NCBI GenBank assembly: GCA_964581295.1
Contig: CAZONX010000087.1
Span: 1 to 9,611 of the forward strand
Source: JAHEEL01 sp964581295
GTDB taxonomy: Bacteria > Actinomycetota > Acidimicrobiia > Spongiisociales > UBA5794
Direction of reading: 5' to 3'
DNA length: 9,611 bases
Below, piece by piece: positions 1 through 6,662 of the stretch (position 1 is the first letter of the stretch; each line of letters opens with the position of its first letter). The notes below the pieces were generated by a model that saw nothing but the letters and a program-made list of their open reading frames with translations, was not told where the DNA came from and made no database searches. Position numbers and translations under genes: made by a program.

Positions 1-51
1 TCCTCCCCCTCAGGGGGAGGTGGCAGCGGCGCAGCCGCTGACGGAGGGGGT
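1..51. repeat. REP-like palindromic intergenic element (two hairpins)
   Basis: Two perfect inverted repeats lie back to back. Bases 2-9 (CCTCCCCC) pair with 13-20 (GGGGGAGG) around a 3-base loop, and 24-30 (CAGCGGC) pair with 34-40 (GCCGCTG) around GCA. A trailing G-rich block at 44-50 can also pair with 5-11, so two mutually exclusive folds are possible. The layout resembles the dispersed REP-like palindromes found between genes in many high-GC bacteria; that resemblance is from memory, and only one copy is visible here. It may continue beyond the left edge. It could also act as a terminator or mRNA-end structure for genes on either side, but it lacks a T-tract. Confidence 0.6.
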
Positions 52-149
52 CAGGCAGCTCCAAACGACCACTCGGCGATCAACGAAACGGCAATGGTGG
101 CCGCACCCGTAGCGCCAAACGAGGGAGCCGAGGCCGAGACCACTGCGTT
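51..149 (-). pseudogene. Possible C-terminal remnant of a polysaccharide flippase (Wzx/RfbX-like)
   Basis: On the minus strand, an open frame ending in TGA at 53-51 reads NAVVSASAPSFGATGAA followed by TIAVSLIAEWSFGAA. The pattern hydrophobic-P-x-(F/Y)-G-A-x-G-A-A-x(3-6)-(I/L)-x-E is typical of a transmembrane segment in Wzx/RfbX polysaccharide flippases. Upstream the frame continues, but the residues become Arg/Pro-rich and antisense to the EamA gene, so no credible N-terminal part is present. If real, this is a short decayed fragment lying directly beside the REP-like element. It could equally be chance similarity in a short GC-rich frame, hence low confidence. No other coding signal is seen between 51 and 219. 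Confidence 0.22.
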
Positions 150-219
150 CTGGCGGTATGTGGTGCGTGGGTGGCGGGGTCGCCGTTCATGAACCCAAGC
201 TCTCGAATCTGAACTCCCG

Positions 220-1116
220 ATGAGCCGCTCTTCCTGGATTGCGTTCGTCGTTGCTGCGGTGGGATGGGGCACCGGGGGTGTGGCCGTGCGAGCGGCCTTC
301 GACGAAGGGGTCGGGCCGTGGACGACGGTGGCCCTGCGGGTTGCGATTGCTGCGGCTCTCGTGGTGGTTCTGCTCGCCATCCGGGGAGCGCGGAGACCAG
401 ATCGGTTGACGATGAAGATCGGAGCCGTCCTCGCGGTCACGAACATCCTCATCCCGTACACGCTGTTTACGTTCGCATATGAAGAGGCGTCTGCAGGCTT
501 CGTCGGCCTCTTCGCCGCCCTTATCCCGCTGGCCACGGCCGTCTACGCCCACTTCATGCTGGCGAACGAGCGTCTGAACGCTGGCAAGGTTGCCGGCCTC
601 GCGATCGGTTTCGCAGGCGTAGCGGCGCTACTCGTTTCGGGCGACTCGGGTCTCGGCGCAGACGGCCGGCCGCTGGTAGCGGCGGCGCTCGCCCTGGTTT
701 CGGTTGCGGCCATCGGCTACGCCGGCACCTATGCGAAACGATACGCAGGGCGCTACGAACCGTTGGAGATCACGGGGCTGCAGTTCCTGTTGTCGACGGT
801 CGTCCTGATCCCGGCCATGCTGTTGTTTGAAGGCATCCCCAATTCGCTGACCTCCTCCGGCTGGGGCCTCGTCGTCTACATGGCCGTGGCATCGACTTTC
901 CTGCCGTTCTATCTCTTCTACCGGCTTTTGGAGACGGCCCCGATCACCACCGTCTCGCTCGTCGGCTACCTCGTACCATTGGTCTCGCTTGTCGCCGGAG
1001 TCGTCCTCCTCGGCGAACACATAGAGCTGGGAATCGTGATCGGCGGCACCCTGATCGTCACCGGAATGGTGGTAACCGATCGTGCGGGCCGAGGGGCGGT
1101 CGTCAGCAGCAAGTAG
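220..1116 (+). CDS. DMT superfamily transporter, EamA family
   Basis: A 298-residue integral membrane protein with about ten hydrophobic segments arranged as two tandem EamA domains, roughly residues 4-140 and 152-286. The first starts with the typical WIAFVVAAVGWGTGGVAVR segment. The second ends with the family hallmark YLVPLVSLVAGVVLLGE followed by a last helix (IVIGGTLIVTGMVV). The length is normal for the family (about 280-310). Members export or import small metabolites such as amino acids and related compounds, but the substrate cannot be read from sequence. The ATG at 220 fits the first helix, though no Shine-Dalgarno sequence precedes it. An upstream ATG at 190 gives only a 7-codon frame. 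The gene is separated from the ABC cassette by 175 bp, and its stop codon lies inside a repeated AGCAAGTAGCA sequence. Confidence 0.9.
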   Translation: MSRSSWIAFVVAAVGWGTGGVAVRAAFDEGVGPWTTVALRVAIAAALVVVLLAIRGARRPDRLTMKIGAVLAVTNILIPYTLFTFAYEEASAGFVGLFAALIPLATAVYAHFMLANERLNAGKVAGLAIGFAGVAALLVSGDSGLGADGRPLVAAALALVSVAAIGYAGTYAKRYAGRYEPLEITGLQFLLSTVVLIPAMLLFEGIPNSLTSSGWGLVVYMAVASTFLPFYLFYRLLETAPITTVSLVGYLVPLVSLVAGVVLLGEHIELGIVIGGTLIVTGMVVTDRAGRGAVVSSK

Positions 1117-1205
1117 CAAGACCGAAGCAGTGTCTGCCAAGGGAATGCCCCCGACACGCACTCGAGGGCCCCGGTCCCGATACTCGCTGCCTGTGTCCTG
1201 CTACT

Positions 1206-1240
1206 GACTGGCGACTAACGACTAACGACTGGCGACTGGT
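1206..1240 (+). repeat. 7-bp tandem repeat tract, GACTNNN x5
   Basis: Five consecutive heptads in strict register: GACTGGC, GACTAAC, GACTAAC, GACTGGC, GACTGGT. The tract sits in the 175-bp gap between the EamA gene and the ABC cassette. Related tracts occur at 6441-6482 (opposite orientation) and 6620-6654. It is far too short and lacks the spacer organisation of a CRISPR array. Confidence 0.85.
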
Positions 1241-1291
1241 AGCTCCTCCCGAAGGCCCGCTACTCGTCCCGACCTGCGACCATAGAGACCC

Positions 1292-2200
1292 ATGGCTGCT
1301 GCCTCCATTCTCTCGGCGCGTGATCTTGGACTCGCGTATGGATCGATCGTCGCGTTGCACGGCGTTGAGTTCGACCTGCCGGCCGGCCGCATCGGCCTTG
1401 TCGGAGCCAACGGCGCTGGGAAGACGACTCTCATCAAGATCCTGCTGGGCATTCTGCGACCGACTCTCGGGTCCGCGACCGTGCTCGGTTTCGATGCGAC
1501 GAAGGACATGCTCGATGTTCGTTCGCGCATCGGGTACATGCCGGAGGGAGACTGCCTCCCGCTCGACATCTCCGCAGCCGAGTTCATCGCGTACACCGCA
1601 GGCCTCGCCGGTCTGCCTCGCAATGCGGCGCGTCAACGAGCATCCGACGTCCTCACCCTGGTCGGCCTCGAAGAAGAACGTTTCCGCCCCCTCGAGGGTT
1701 ATTCGACCGGGATGAAGCAGCGCACCAAGCTCGCGCAGGCCATCGTCCACGATCCCGAATTGGTGTTTCTCGACGAACCGACGGCGGGCCTCGACCCGGA
1801 AGGGCGCGAGGAGATGCTCGAGTTGATCTCGCGCCTCGGCGGATTCGGCATCAACGTGCTCGTCTCGTCGCACGTGCTCGGCGATATTGAACGCACATGC
1901 GACTGGGTGCTGATGCTCGATGGCGGCCGGGTGCTACGTTCTGGGCCGTTGTCACACCTCGTCGACGCAGACACGGTTGCGGTTGACGTCATCGGAGATC
2001 AACACGCCGTCGAACAACACCTGATTGCTGCAGGCGCGACCGTCGACGCGAGCGGATCGCGACTACTCGTGTCGACGAGCACCGACGATCCATTCCGGTT
2101 GGTGCGCGACGCCCTAGCGGACACCGGGGTCGGGATGCGCTCGTTGGGTCCGAAGGCCACGACGCTCGAGGACGTGTTCCTCGAAGGGAGCGAATCGTGA
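1292..2200 (+). CDS. ABC-2-type transporter ATP-binding protein (first of two)
   Basis: A 302-residue protein with one nucleotide-binding domain. Walker A is GANGAGKT (residues 38-45), the Q-loop position holds Glu in GYMPEGD (81-87), the signature is YSTGMKQ (137-143), Walker B plus catalytic Glu is LVFLDEP (157-163), the D-loop is AGLDP (165-169) and the switch His is in SSH (192-194). After about residue 215 comes a C-terminal extension ending ATTLEDVFLEGSES, as in DrrA/CcmA-type ATPases of ABC-2 exporters. It should power the permease encoded immediately downstream, whose GTG start overlaps this stop by four bases (GTGA). The ATG at 1292 leaves a short N-terminus ahead of the first strand, and only a weak purine stretch precedes it. 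Glu in the Q-loop and the degenerate signature are common in this subgroup. The substrate is unknown. Confidence 0.93.
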   Translation: MAAASILSARDLGLAYGSIVALHGVEFDLPAGRIGLVGANGAGKTTLIKILLGILRPTLGSATVLGFDATKDMLDVRSRIGYMPEGDCLPLDISAAEFIAYTAGLAGLPRNAARQRASDVLTLVGLEEERFRPLEGYSTGMKQRTKLAQAIVHDPELVFLDEPTAGLDPEGREEMLELISRLGGFGINVLVSSHVLGDIERTCDWVLMLDGGRVLRSGPLSHLVDADTVAVDVIGDQHAVEQHLIAAGATVDASGSRLLVSTSTDDPFRLVRDALADTGVGMRSLGPKATTLEDVFLEGSES

Positions 2201-3090
2201 CTGAACGCGGCGTCGTATTCGACCTGGGATACGTCCCCTACGACGGTGAGCGGCGCGGCCGACGTGGCGCCATCGCGACGATGTATCGCGATGGTTTGTA
2301 TCGGGTGTTCGGCATCCGACGCAGAGCCAGGAAGAAGATCTTCCCCTGGATGCTCGTCGTATTCGCGGTACTGCCCGCCATCGTGTTCGTCGGGTTCGCG
2401 TTTCTCCTCTCAACGTTTTCGCCCGAGGCCGAGTCACCGTTTGGAAGCCAAGGTGATTACTTTTCGATCACCGGTGGCGTCGTCATGCTGTTCGTTGCGT
2501 TGGCGGCCCCCGAGCTGCTGATTCCGGATCGCCGCGAAGGTGTCTTATCGATCTACGCGTCGCGGCCGCTGCGTCCCGACGACTACATCGGGACGAGGGC
2601 GGCGTCGCTTCTCACCGTCGTTGCTGCGTTCATGCTCATCCCCCAAGTCCTTATGTACATCGGGTTTGCCGCACTGTCGGCCGATGGGTTCTTCAAGGCA
2701 CTGGCCACGAACGCAGACGAGATACCGAAGATCCTTCTTGCAACCGTCGTATATGCACTCGCGTACGCGCCGCTCGCACTCCTGGTCTCGACGATCGCGT
2801 CGCGCAAGGCGGCGGCCACCGGCATCTACCTTGGAGTGATGATCGGCGGCGCAATTCTCGCCGCGGCACTCGTCGAGGCCACCACTCTGCCGGGGAGCCG
2901 CTATGCCTCGATTCTGGCGTTCGACGGGCATCCGGACTTCGTACGCGATTGGATCTTCGGCACGACCGGTTCGAGCCAGACGACCATGGCGAACGCCGGT
3001 CTCGATCCGTGGCTCGCGCTGGCAGTCATCGTCGTGGTCGCCGCGACGTCGAGCGTGTTCGTCGTCTGGCGATATCGGAGGTTGATGTGA
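2197..3090 (+). CDS. ABC-2-type transporter permease (first of two)
   Basis: A 297-residue membrane protein beginning at a GTG that overlaps the preceding stop (GTGA). A cytosolic N-terminus with GYVPYDGERRGR (residues 11-22), a motif I recall from actinobacterial ABC-2 permeases, precedes about six membrane segments: near 50-73, 92-109, 133-159, 178-200, 207-226 and 270-291. The segment DRREGVLSIYASRP (111-124) matches the conserved cytosolic loop of ABC-2 permeases (acidic-R-R-x-G-x-L-x(5)-R-P), thought to contact the ATPase. Its stop overlaps the GTG start of the second ATPase by four bases, so all four cassette genes are probably translated as a coupled unit. The substrate is unknown. Confidence 0.85.
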   Translation: MTERGVVFDLGYVPYDGERRGRRGAIATMYRDGLYRVFGIRRRARKKIFPWMLVVFAVLPAIVFVGFAFLLSTFSPEAESPFGSQGDYFSITGGVVMLFVALAAPELLIPDRREGVLSIYASRPLRPDDYIGTRAASLLTVVAAFMLIPQVLMYIGFAALSADGFFKALATNADEIPKILLATVVYALAYAPLALLVSTIASRKAAATGIYLGVMIGGAILAAALVEATTLPGSRYASILAFDGHPDFVRDWIFGTTGSSQTTMANAGLDPWLALAVIVVVAATSSVFVVWRYRRLM

Positions 3091-4025
3091 CGGCGAACCC
3101 CGCGCTCGTCGACTCTCCGACCGTCGAATTCGACGATGCTTCAAAGTGGTTCGGCCAGAAGGTTGCCGTGTCGAACGTGACCTGTTCGTTCGGTCCCGGG
3201 GTGACCGGCTTGCTCGGCCCCAACGGGGCGGGGAAGACGACGATGCTCCGCATGCTCACCGGGCTGATCCGGCCATCGAAGGGAGCCGTGCGGGTGCTCG
3301 GAGTGTGGCCCAGGACGTCGCCATCCGTCTATGCCGATGTCGGCCTGGTTCCTGAAGAAGCCGCGGTGTATCCGACGCTCACTGCCCGAGAGTACGTCCG
3401 GTACGCAGCGACGTTGTCTGGCGTCGCCGATGTCGAAGAAGCGACCAATCGTGCGATCGACACCGTCGATCTTGGACCGCCGGCCGACCGCAAGCTCGCG
3501 GGGTACTCCAAGGGGATGCGTCAGCGGGCGAAAGTCGCCGCGGCACTGGTTTCCGATCCGCAGATCCTGCTACTCGATGAACCGCTCAACGGGACCGATC
3601 CAGTGCAGCGTCTCCACCTCATCAATCTGTTCCAGCGTCTCGGCGCCGAGGGACGCACCGTCGTCGTGTCGTCACACATCCTCGACGAGGTCGACCGCAT
3701 GTCGGACCGCGTGATAGCGATCGTGGATGGGCGACTCGCAGCGGCCGGCGATGTCGCAGCAATTCGTAGCGCCATGACCGACATCCCCTACCGCGTCAGG
3801 ATTGAGTGTGACGCGACGCGTGCCCTCGCCGCCCGACTCGTCGAGGAAGCACTCGTGCACGGCGTGTCGGTGGATGACGGAACGCTACGCGTCGAGACCA
3901 GCGACCTCGCGGCGCTCGGACGCCGAGTGCCGCAGGTTGCGCGTGAGGTCGATGCAAGGATCACGGCGTTCCAGCCGGAGGATGCTTCGCTCGAGAGTGT
4001 GTTCCGATACCTGGTGAGGCGCTGA
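3087..4025 (+). CDS. ABC-2-type transporter ATP-binding protein (second of two)
   Basis: A 312-residue ATPase started here at the GTG at 3087, which overlaps the permease stop (GTGA) exactly as at the previous junction. The open frame extends further upstream to an ATG at 2949, but that stretch is antisense-like Arg-rich sequence inside the permease gene. Walker A is GPNGAGKT (44-51), the Q-loop position is Glu in LVPE (87-90), the signature is YSKGMRQ (140-146), Walker B is LLLDEP (161-166) and the switch His is in SSH (195-197). The D-loop reads NGTD instead of the usual AGLD, a modest departure. The C-terminal extension ends EDASLESVFRYLVRR. It is probably paired with the permease that follows, or forms a heterodimer with the first ATPase. 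Confidence 0.92.
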   Translation: MTANPALVDSPTVEFDDASKWFGQKVAVSNVTCSFGPGVTGLLGPNGAGKTTMLRMLTGLIRPSKGAVRVLGVWPRTSPSVYADVGLVPEEAAVYPTLTAREYVRYAATLSGVADVEEATNRAIDTVDLGPPADRKLAGYSKGMRQRAKVAAALVSDPQILLLDEPLNGTDPVQRLHLINLFQRLGAEGRTVVVSSHILDEVDRMSDRVIAIVDGRLAAAGDVAAIRSAMTDIPYRVRIECDATRALAARLVEEALVHGVSVDDGTLRVETSDLAALGRRVPQVAREVDARITAFQPEDASLESVFRYLVRR

Positions 4026-4774
4026 TGCGAGCGGCCTGGGCGATCACGACCACCACGATCCAGCAGTTGCTGGGCCTGAAGCGGTTCATCATCTTCGGCA
4101 TCGCCGAACTCGCACCAGCATTGGTGTTTCTCTTGCTGTCGCAAACACTTGCCGACGAGGCAGCGCTCAGCCGACTCCTAGCGATGGTCGCCGCCCTCTA
4201 CTTCCCGCTCCTTGTCCCGATCGTGTCGTTGATCGTCGCCGCCTCCGCCCTCGGAGACGAGCGACGCGACGGCACACTCTCGTTCCTGGTTGTTCGACCG
4301 ATTCCGCGTTCGGTCATCGCAACCGCGAAGTTCCTCGGCACGGTTGTCGTAGCCGGAGGTCTCAACGCGATCGGCGCCGTCGGCCTCACCGTTGTCTACG
4401 GGATTGAAACCGGATCATGGAGTCTCGTTGTGCCGCTGGTCGTCGGCGGATTCGTCGCAAGTGTCGTGTACGCGTCGCTCTTTGTCCCGCTCGGATTCTT
4501 CACCGACCGGGCCGTCCTCGTCGGCCTCGCGTTCGTCTTCATCTTCGAGAACTCCGTGGTGAGCGCACTGAGCGGGCTCTCGTCGCTCTCACCGTGGCGG
4601 ATTGGATTGTCGGCGTTCACCGGTCTCGCACCCGACACCGTCAAGGTCGAGATGGCCGACATCGGCATTGCCAATTTGTCGAGCCTCGGGACCGCCACGT
4701 TCTGGACCGTGGCCATCGCCATCCTATCGATCGCAGCGACAACGCTGGTGCTCCGCCGACGCGACCTGACGTGA
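4025..4774 (+). CDS. ABC-2-type transporter permease (second of two)
   Basis: A 249-residue membrane protein whose ATG shares one base with the preceding stop (TGATG). It has about six hydrophobic segments: roughly residues 20-41, 50-74, 103-126, 134-158, 163-182 and 225-243. The loop GDERRDGTLSFLVVRP (77-92) is the same ABC-2 coupling signature seen in the first permease, although the two proteins otherwise look only distantly alike and this one is shorter (249 against 297). This suggests that the cassette encodes two different membrane subunits rather than a recent duplication. The gene ends 43 bp before the murJ-like gene, which has its own candidate promoter. Confidence 0.83.
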   Translation: MRAAWAITTTTIQQLLGLKRFIIFGIAELAPALVFLLLSQTLADEAALSRLLAMVAALYFPLLVPIVSLIVAASALGDERRDGTLSFLVVRPIPRSVIATAKFLGTVVVAGGLNAIGAVGLTVVYGIETGSWSLVVPLVVGGFVASVVYASLFVPLGFFTDRAVLVGLAFVFIFENSVVSALSGLSSLSPWRIGLSAFTGLAPDTVKVEMADIGIANLSSLGTATFWTVAIAILSIAATTLVLRRRDLT

Positions 4775-4802
4775 GTGACCACTCTCTCGGGCCCGCACGA
4801 TC

Positions 4803-4817
4803 TACGATCCTAGAAAC
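4803..4817 (+). promoter_or_regulatory. Candidate leaderless promoter of the MurJ-like gene (-10 TACGAT)
   Basis: TACGAT at 4803-4808 matches the TANNNT -10 consensus and ends nine bases before the ATG at 4818. No Shine-Dalgarno sequence is present in the 43-bp gap. This geometry puts the transcription start at or next to the ATG, as expected for leaderless mRNAs, which are common in actinobacteria. No convincing -35 is seen. Confidence 0.4.
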
Positions 4818-6431
4818 ATGAGCCGCACCACCGGCCGGTCGCTTCGGGGCAAAATCGGCGTCGCTGCCCTCATCGTCTCCGGGGGCATCCTCATCTCCCG
4901 GATGCTCGGTGTGGTGCGCGAGGCGATTTTCGCAGCAGCACTCGGCGCCGATCAGGTCACCGACCAGTACGTCGCAGCGTTCCGCATCCCCGACTACGCC
5001 AACTATCTGCTCGCAGGCGGCTTTCTGACGATCACGTTCATCCCGATCTTCTCGAAGTTCCTGGCGGACGACGACGAAGAGGGCGGGTGGCGCGGGTTCT
5101 CGTCCATCGTCCGCTGGCTGGCGTTCGGGATCACAATGCTCATCGTCGCGGCATGGTTCGCGGCACCGTGGATCATCGAGACTATCTACCCGAATTTCAC
5201 AGCAGAACAGACGGCGACCACGGTCCGTCTCACCCGCATCGTCCTGCCGGCCCAGTTCGCGTTCGTCGTCGGCGCCATGTTCGCCGCCGTCCAATATGCG
5301 CAAGGGGTATTCACAATCCCCACGCTGGCTCCGATCATCTACAACATCGGGATCATTGCTGGCGGTCTCATCTTCGCGTGGGTCACCGGGACGGCCGATC
5401 CCGAGGGATTCATCTGGGGAGCCGTTGCGGGAGCATTCATCGGCAACTTCGCCGTCCAATGGTGGGGGGCACGTCGAGTCGGAATGCACTTCGACTTCTC
5501 TGACGGATGGTTTCCCCCAGTGGTGAAGCAGTACGTGCTGCTGGCGATCCCACTCATGATCGGCCAATCGGTCGTCGCACTCGACGAGAGCTTCATGTCG
5601 ATCTTCGGGGATCTTGTCGGCGACGGAACCCAGACCCACCTCCAATATGCGAGAAGGACGATGCTCGTGCCGGTCGGGATCATTGCGCAGGCCGCGGCCG
5701 TGGCTGCCTACCCGTTCCTAGCCCGCCTCTGGGCCGAGGGGAAGATCCGATCCATGCACGACACCGTCGACAAAGCCATGCGATGGGTCCTCGTTCTCTC
5801 GATCGCAGCGACCGGCCTCCTGACCGCCCTCGCCCTGCCGGTCGTTCGCGCCCTCTACGAGCGGTATGCGTTCGATGTCACAGACAGCTCTGCGACCGCA
5901 GCGGCGCTGTTCTTCTACGCGCTGTCGATCCCGGTCTGGGGTGCGCTCCAGATCCTCACACGCGCCTTCTACGCGAAGCGCTCGATGTGGACGCCCGTCA
6001 TCGTCGGAACGATCACGACGGCGATCGCCATCCCGGTCTATCTGCTGTTCGCCGACGAGTTCGGAATCCGGGGCGTTGCCCTCGCCAGCGTGCTGTCGCT
6101 CTTGGCCTACACCACCGCGCTCGCCCTCCTCTGGTACCGAGGATCAGATGGACACGCCCGCCTACGCCAGGTGCTCGCGACTGCAGGCCGCGCCATTCCC
6201 CCAACGGTGCTCGGCGCCGCGGCAGCGTTCCTGATCGGTTGGGCCGTGATGACCAACCTTCCTGGCCAAACCACCATCGTCAGCCTCGTAGCGATCCTCC
6301 TCGGGACGGCAGCGTTCGCCGGGATCGCGTTCAGCCTCGGCTCGTTCCTCTTCGACATCCTGACCGCAGCAGCGAAACGGCGACCGGCAAGAGATCCAGA
6401 CGAGACGGATGTGTTGGATCTGATCGGGTAG
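4818..6431 (+). CDS. murJ: MurJ/MviN-family lipid II flippase-like protein
   Basis: A 537-residue protein of the MOP (MviN/MATE) superfamily with about 14 hydrophobic segments, the normal MurJ size. MurJ flips lipid-linked peptidoglycan precursors across the cytoplasmic membrane. The N-terminal signature ISRMLGVVREAIFAAALGA (26-44) is clear, and Arg28, Arg34, Asp49 and Arg280 align with E. coli Arg18, Arg24, Asp39 and Arg270. However, the region aligned to E. coli Arg52-Arg53 and Glu57 reads NYLLAG (62-67), so it has Asn62 and Gly67 there, and Leu283 replaces Glu273 (YARRTMLVP, 277-285). AGG at this position also occurs, as I recall, in MviN proteins of Chloroflexi and related phyla, so this may be a divergent clade or a paralogue with another lipid-linked substrate. 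The C-terminus is a polar tail (KRRPARDPDETD). The ATG at 4818 has no ribosome binding site. Confidence 0.82.
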   Translation: MSRTTGRSLRGKIGVAALIVSGGILISRMLGVVREAIFAAALGADQVTDQYVAAFRIPDYANYLLAGGFLTITFIPIFSKFLADDDEEGGWRGFSSIVRWLAFGITMLIVAAWFAAPWIIETIYPNFTAEQTATTVRLTRIVLPAQFAFVVGAMFAAVQYAQGVFTIPTLAPIIYNIGIIAGGLIFAWVTGTADPEGFIWGAVAGAFIGNFAVQWWGARRVGMHFDFSDGWFPPVVKQYVLLAIPLMIGQSVVALDESFMSIFGDLVGDGTQTHLQYARRTMLVPVGIIAQAAAVAAYPFLARLWAEGKIRSMHDTVDKAMRWVLVLSIAATGLLTALALPVVRALYERYAFDVTDSSATAAALFFYALSIPVWGALQILTRAFYAKRSMWTPVIVGTITTAIAIPVYLLFADEFGIRGVALASVLSLLAYTTALALLWYRGSDGHARLRQVLATAGRAIPPTVLGAAAAFLIGWAVMTNLPGQTTIVSLVAILLGTAAFAGIAFSLGSFLFDILTAAAKRRPARDPDETDVLDLIG

Positions 6432-6440
6432 GGCGGAGTT

Positions 6441-6482
6441 GTCAGTCGCCAGTCGTCAGTAGCCAGTCGGGAGTCGGGAGTC
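6441..6482 (-). repeat. 7-bp tandem repeat tract, NNNAGTC x6 (inverted copy of GACTNNN)
   Basis: Six heptads in strict register read on the plus strand GTCAGTC, GCCAGTC, GTCAGTA, GCCAGTC, GGGAGTC, GGGAGTC. On the minus strand these are GACTNNN units like those at 1206-1240 and 6620-6654; GCCAGTC is the exact complement of GACTGGC. The tract begins ten bases after the murJ stop. Confidence 0.8.
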
Positions 6483-6488
6483 AAGAGA

Positions 6489-6550
6489 CACGAAGATGAA
6501 CGCGCAAGACCCGAGGCCGGTACCACCGTCTCGGGTCTTGCTACTTCGTG
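6489..6550. terminator. Strong stem-loop between convergent murJ and sodN
   Basis: GCAAGACCCGAG (6504-6515) is perfectly complementary to CTCGGGTCTTGC (6530-6541), giving a 12-bp stem with a 14-base loop. An outer 7-bp stem, CACGAAG (6489-6495) with CTTCGTG (6544-6550), extends it across an internal loop. Its position between two convergent genes suits a bidirectional terminator, but neither side has a T-tract. It may therefore be a mobile-repeat structure or an RNA-processing site instead. Confidence 0.5.
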
Positions 6551-6619
6551 CTACTTGCTGCCACCGGCCACGCCCCCTGAACCGCCATCGCTTCTGCCAG
6601 CGAGAAAGCGCTGACGAGG

Positions 6620-6654
6620 AACTGGCGACTACGGACTGTCGACTATCGACTGCC
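6620..6654 (+). repeat. 7-bp tandem repeat tract, GACTNNN x5
   Basis: Heptads AACTGGC, GACTACG, GACTGTC, GACTATC, GACTGCC run in strict register and end eight bases before the sodN stop codon. The orientation is the reverse of the tract at 6441-6482, so the two tracts form an inverted pair around the hairpin at 6489-6550. Confidence 0.78.
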
Positions 6655-6662
6655 GAAGGCTT

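Noticed and set aside
1103..1873. 256-codon minus-strand open frame over the first ATPase gene
   Set aside because: It is antisense to Walker A and the signature motif of a clear ABC ATPase and shows no family features of its own.
2949..3086. N-terminal extension of the second ATPase to the ATG at 2949
   Set aside because: The extension would overlap the permease by 142 bases and reads Arg/Asp-rich; the GTG at 3087 gives the same GTGA junction as the other cassette genes and a normal N-terminus.
4641..5645. 334-codon minus-strand open frame opposite the end of the second permease and the murJ-like gene
   Set aside because: Its product is Asp/Arg/Glu-rich low-complexity sequence with no domain, and it is antisense to strongly recognisable membrane proteins; it is a GC-rich shadow frame.
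5507..6499. 330-codon plus-strand open frame inside the murJ-like gene
   Set aside because: The frame is Arg/Pro/His-rich, has no recognisable motif and lies out of frame within a well-supported 14-helix protein.
6441..6654. CRISPR array
   Set aside because: The repeat unit is 7 bp with no spacers, and no cas genes are nearby.
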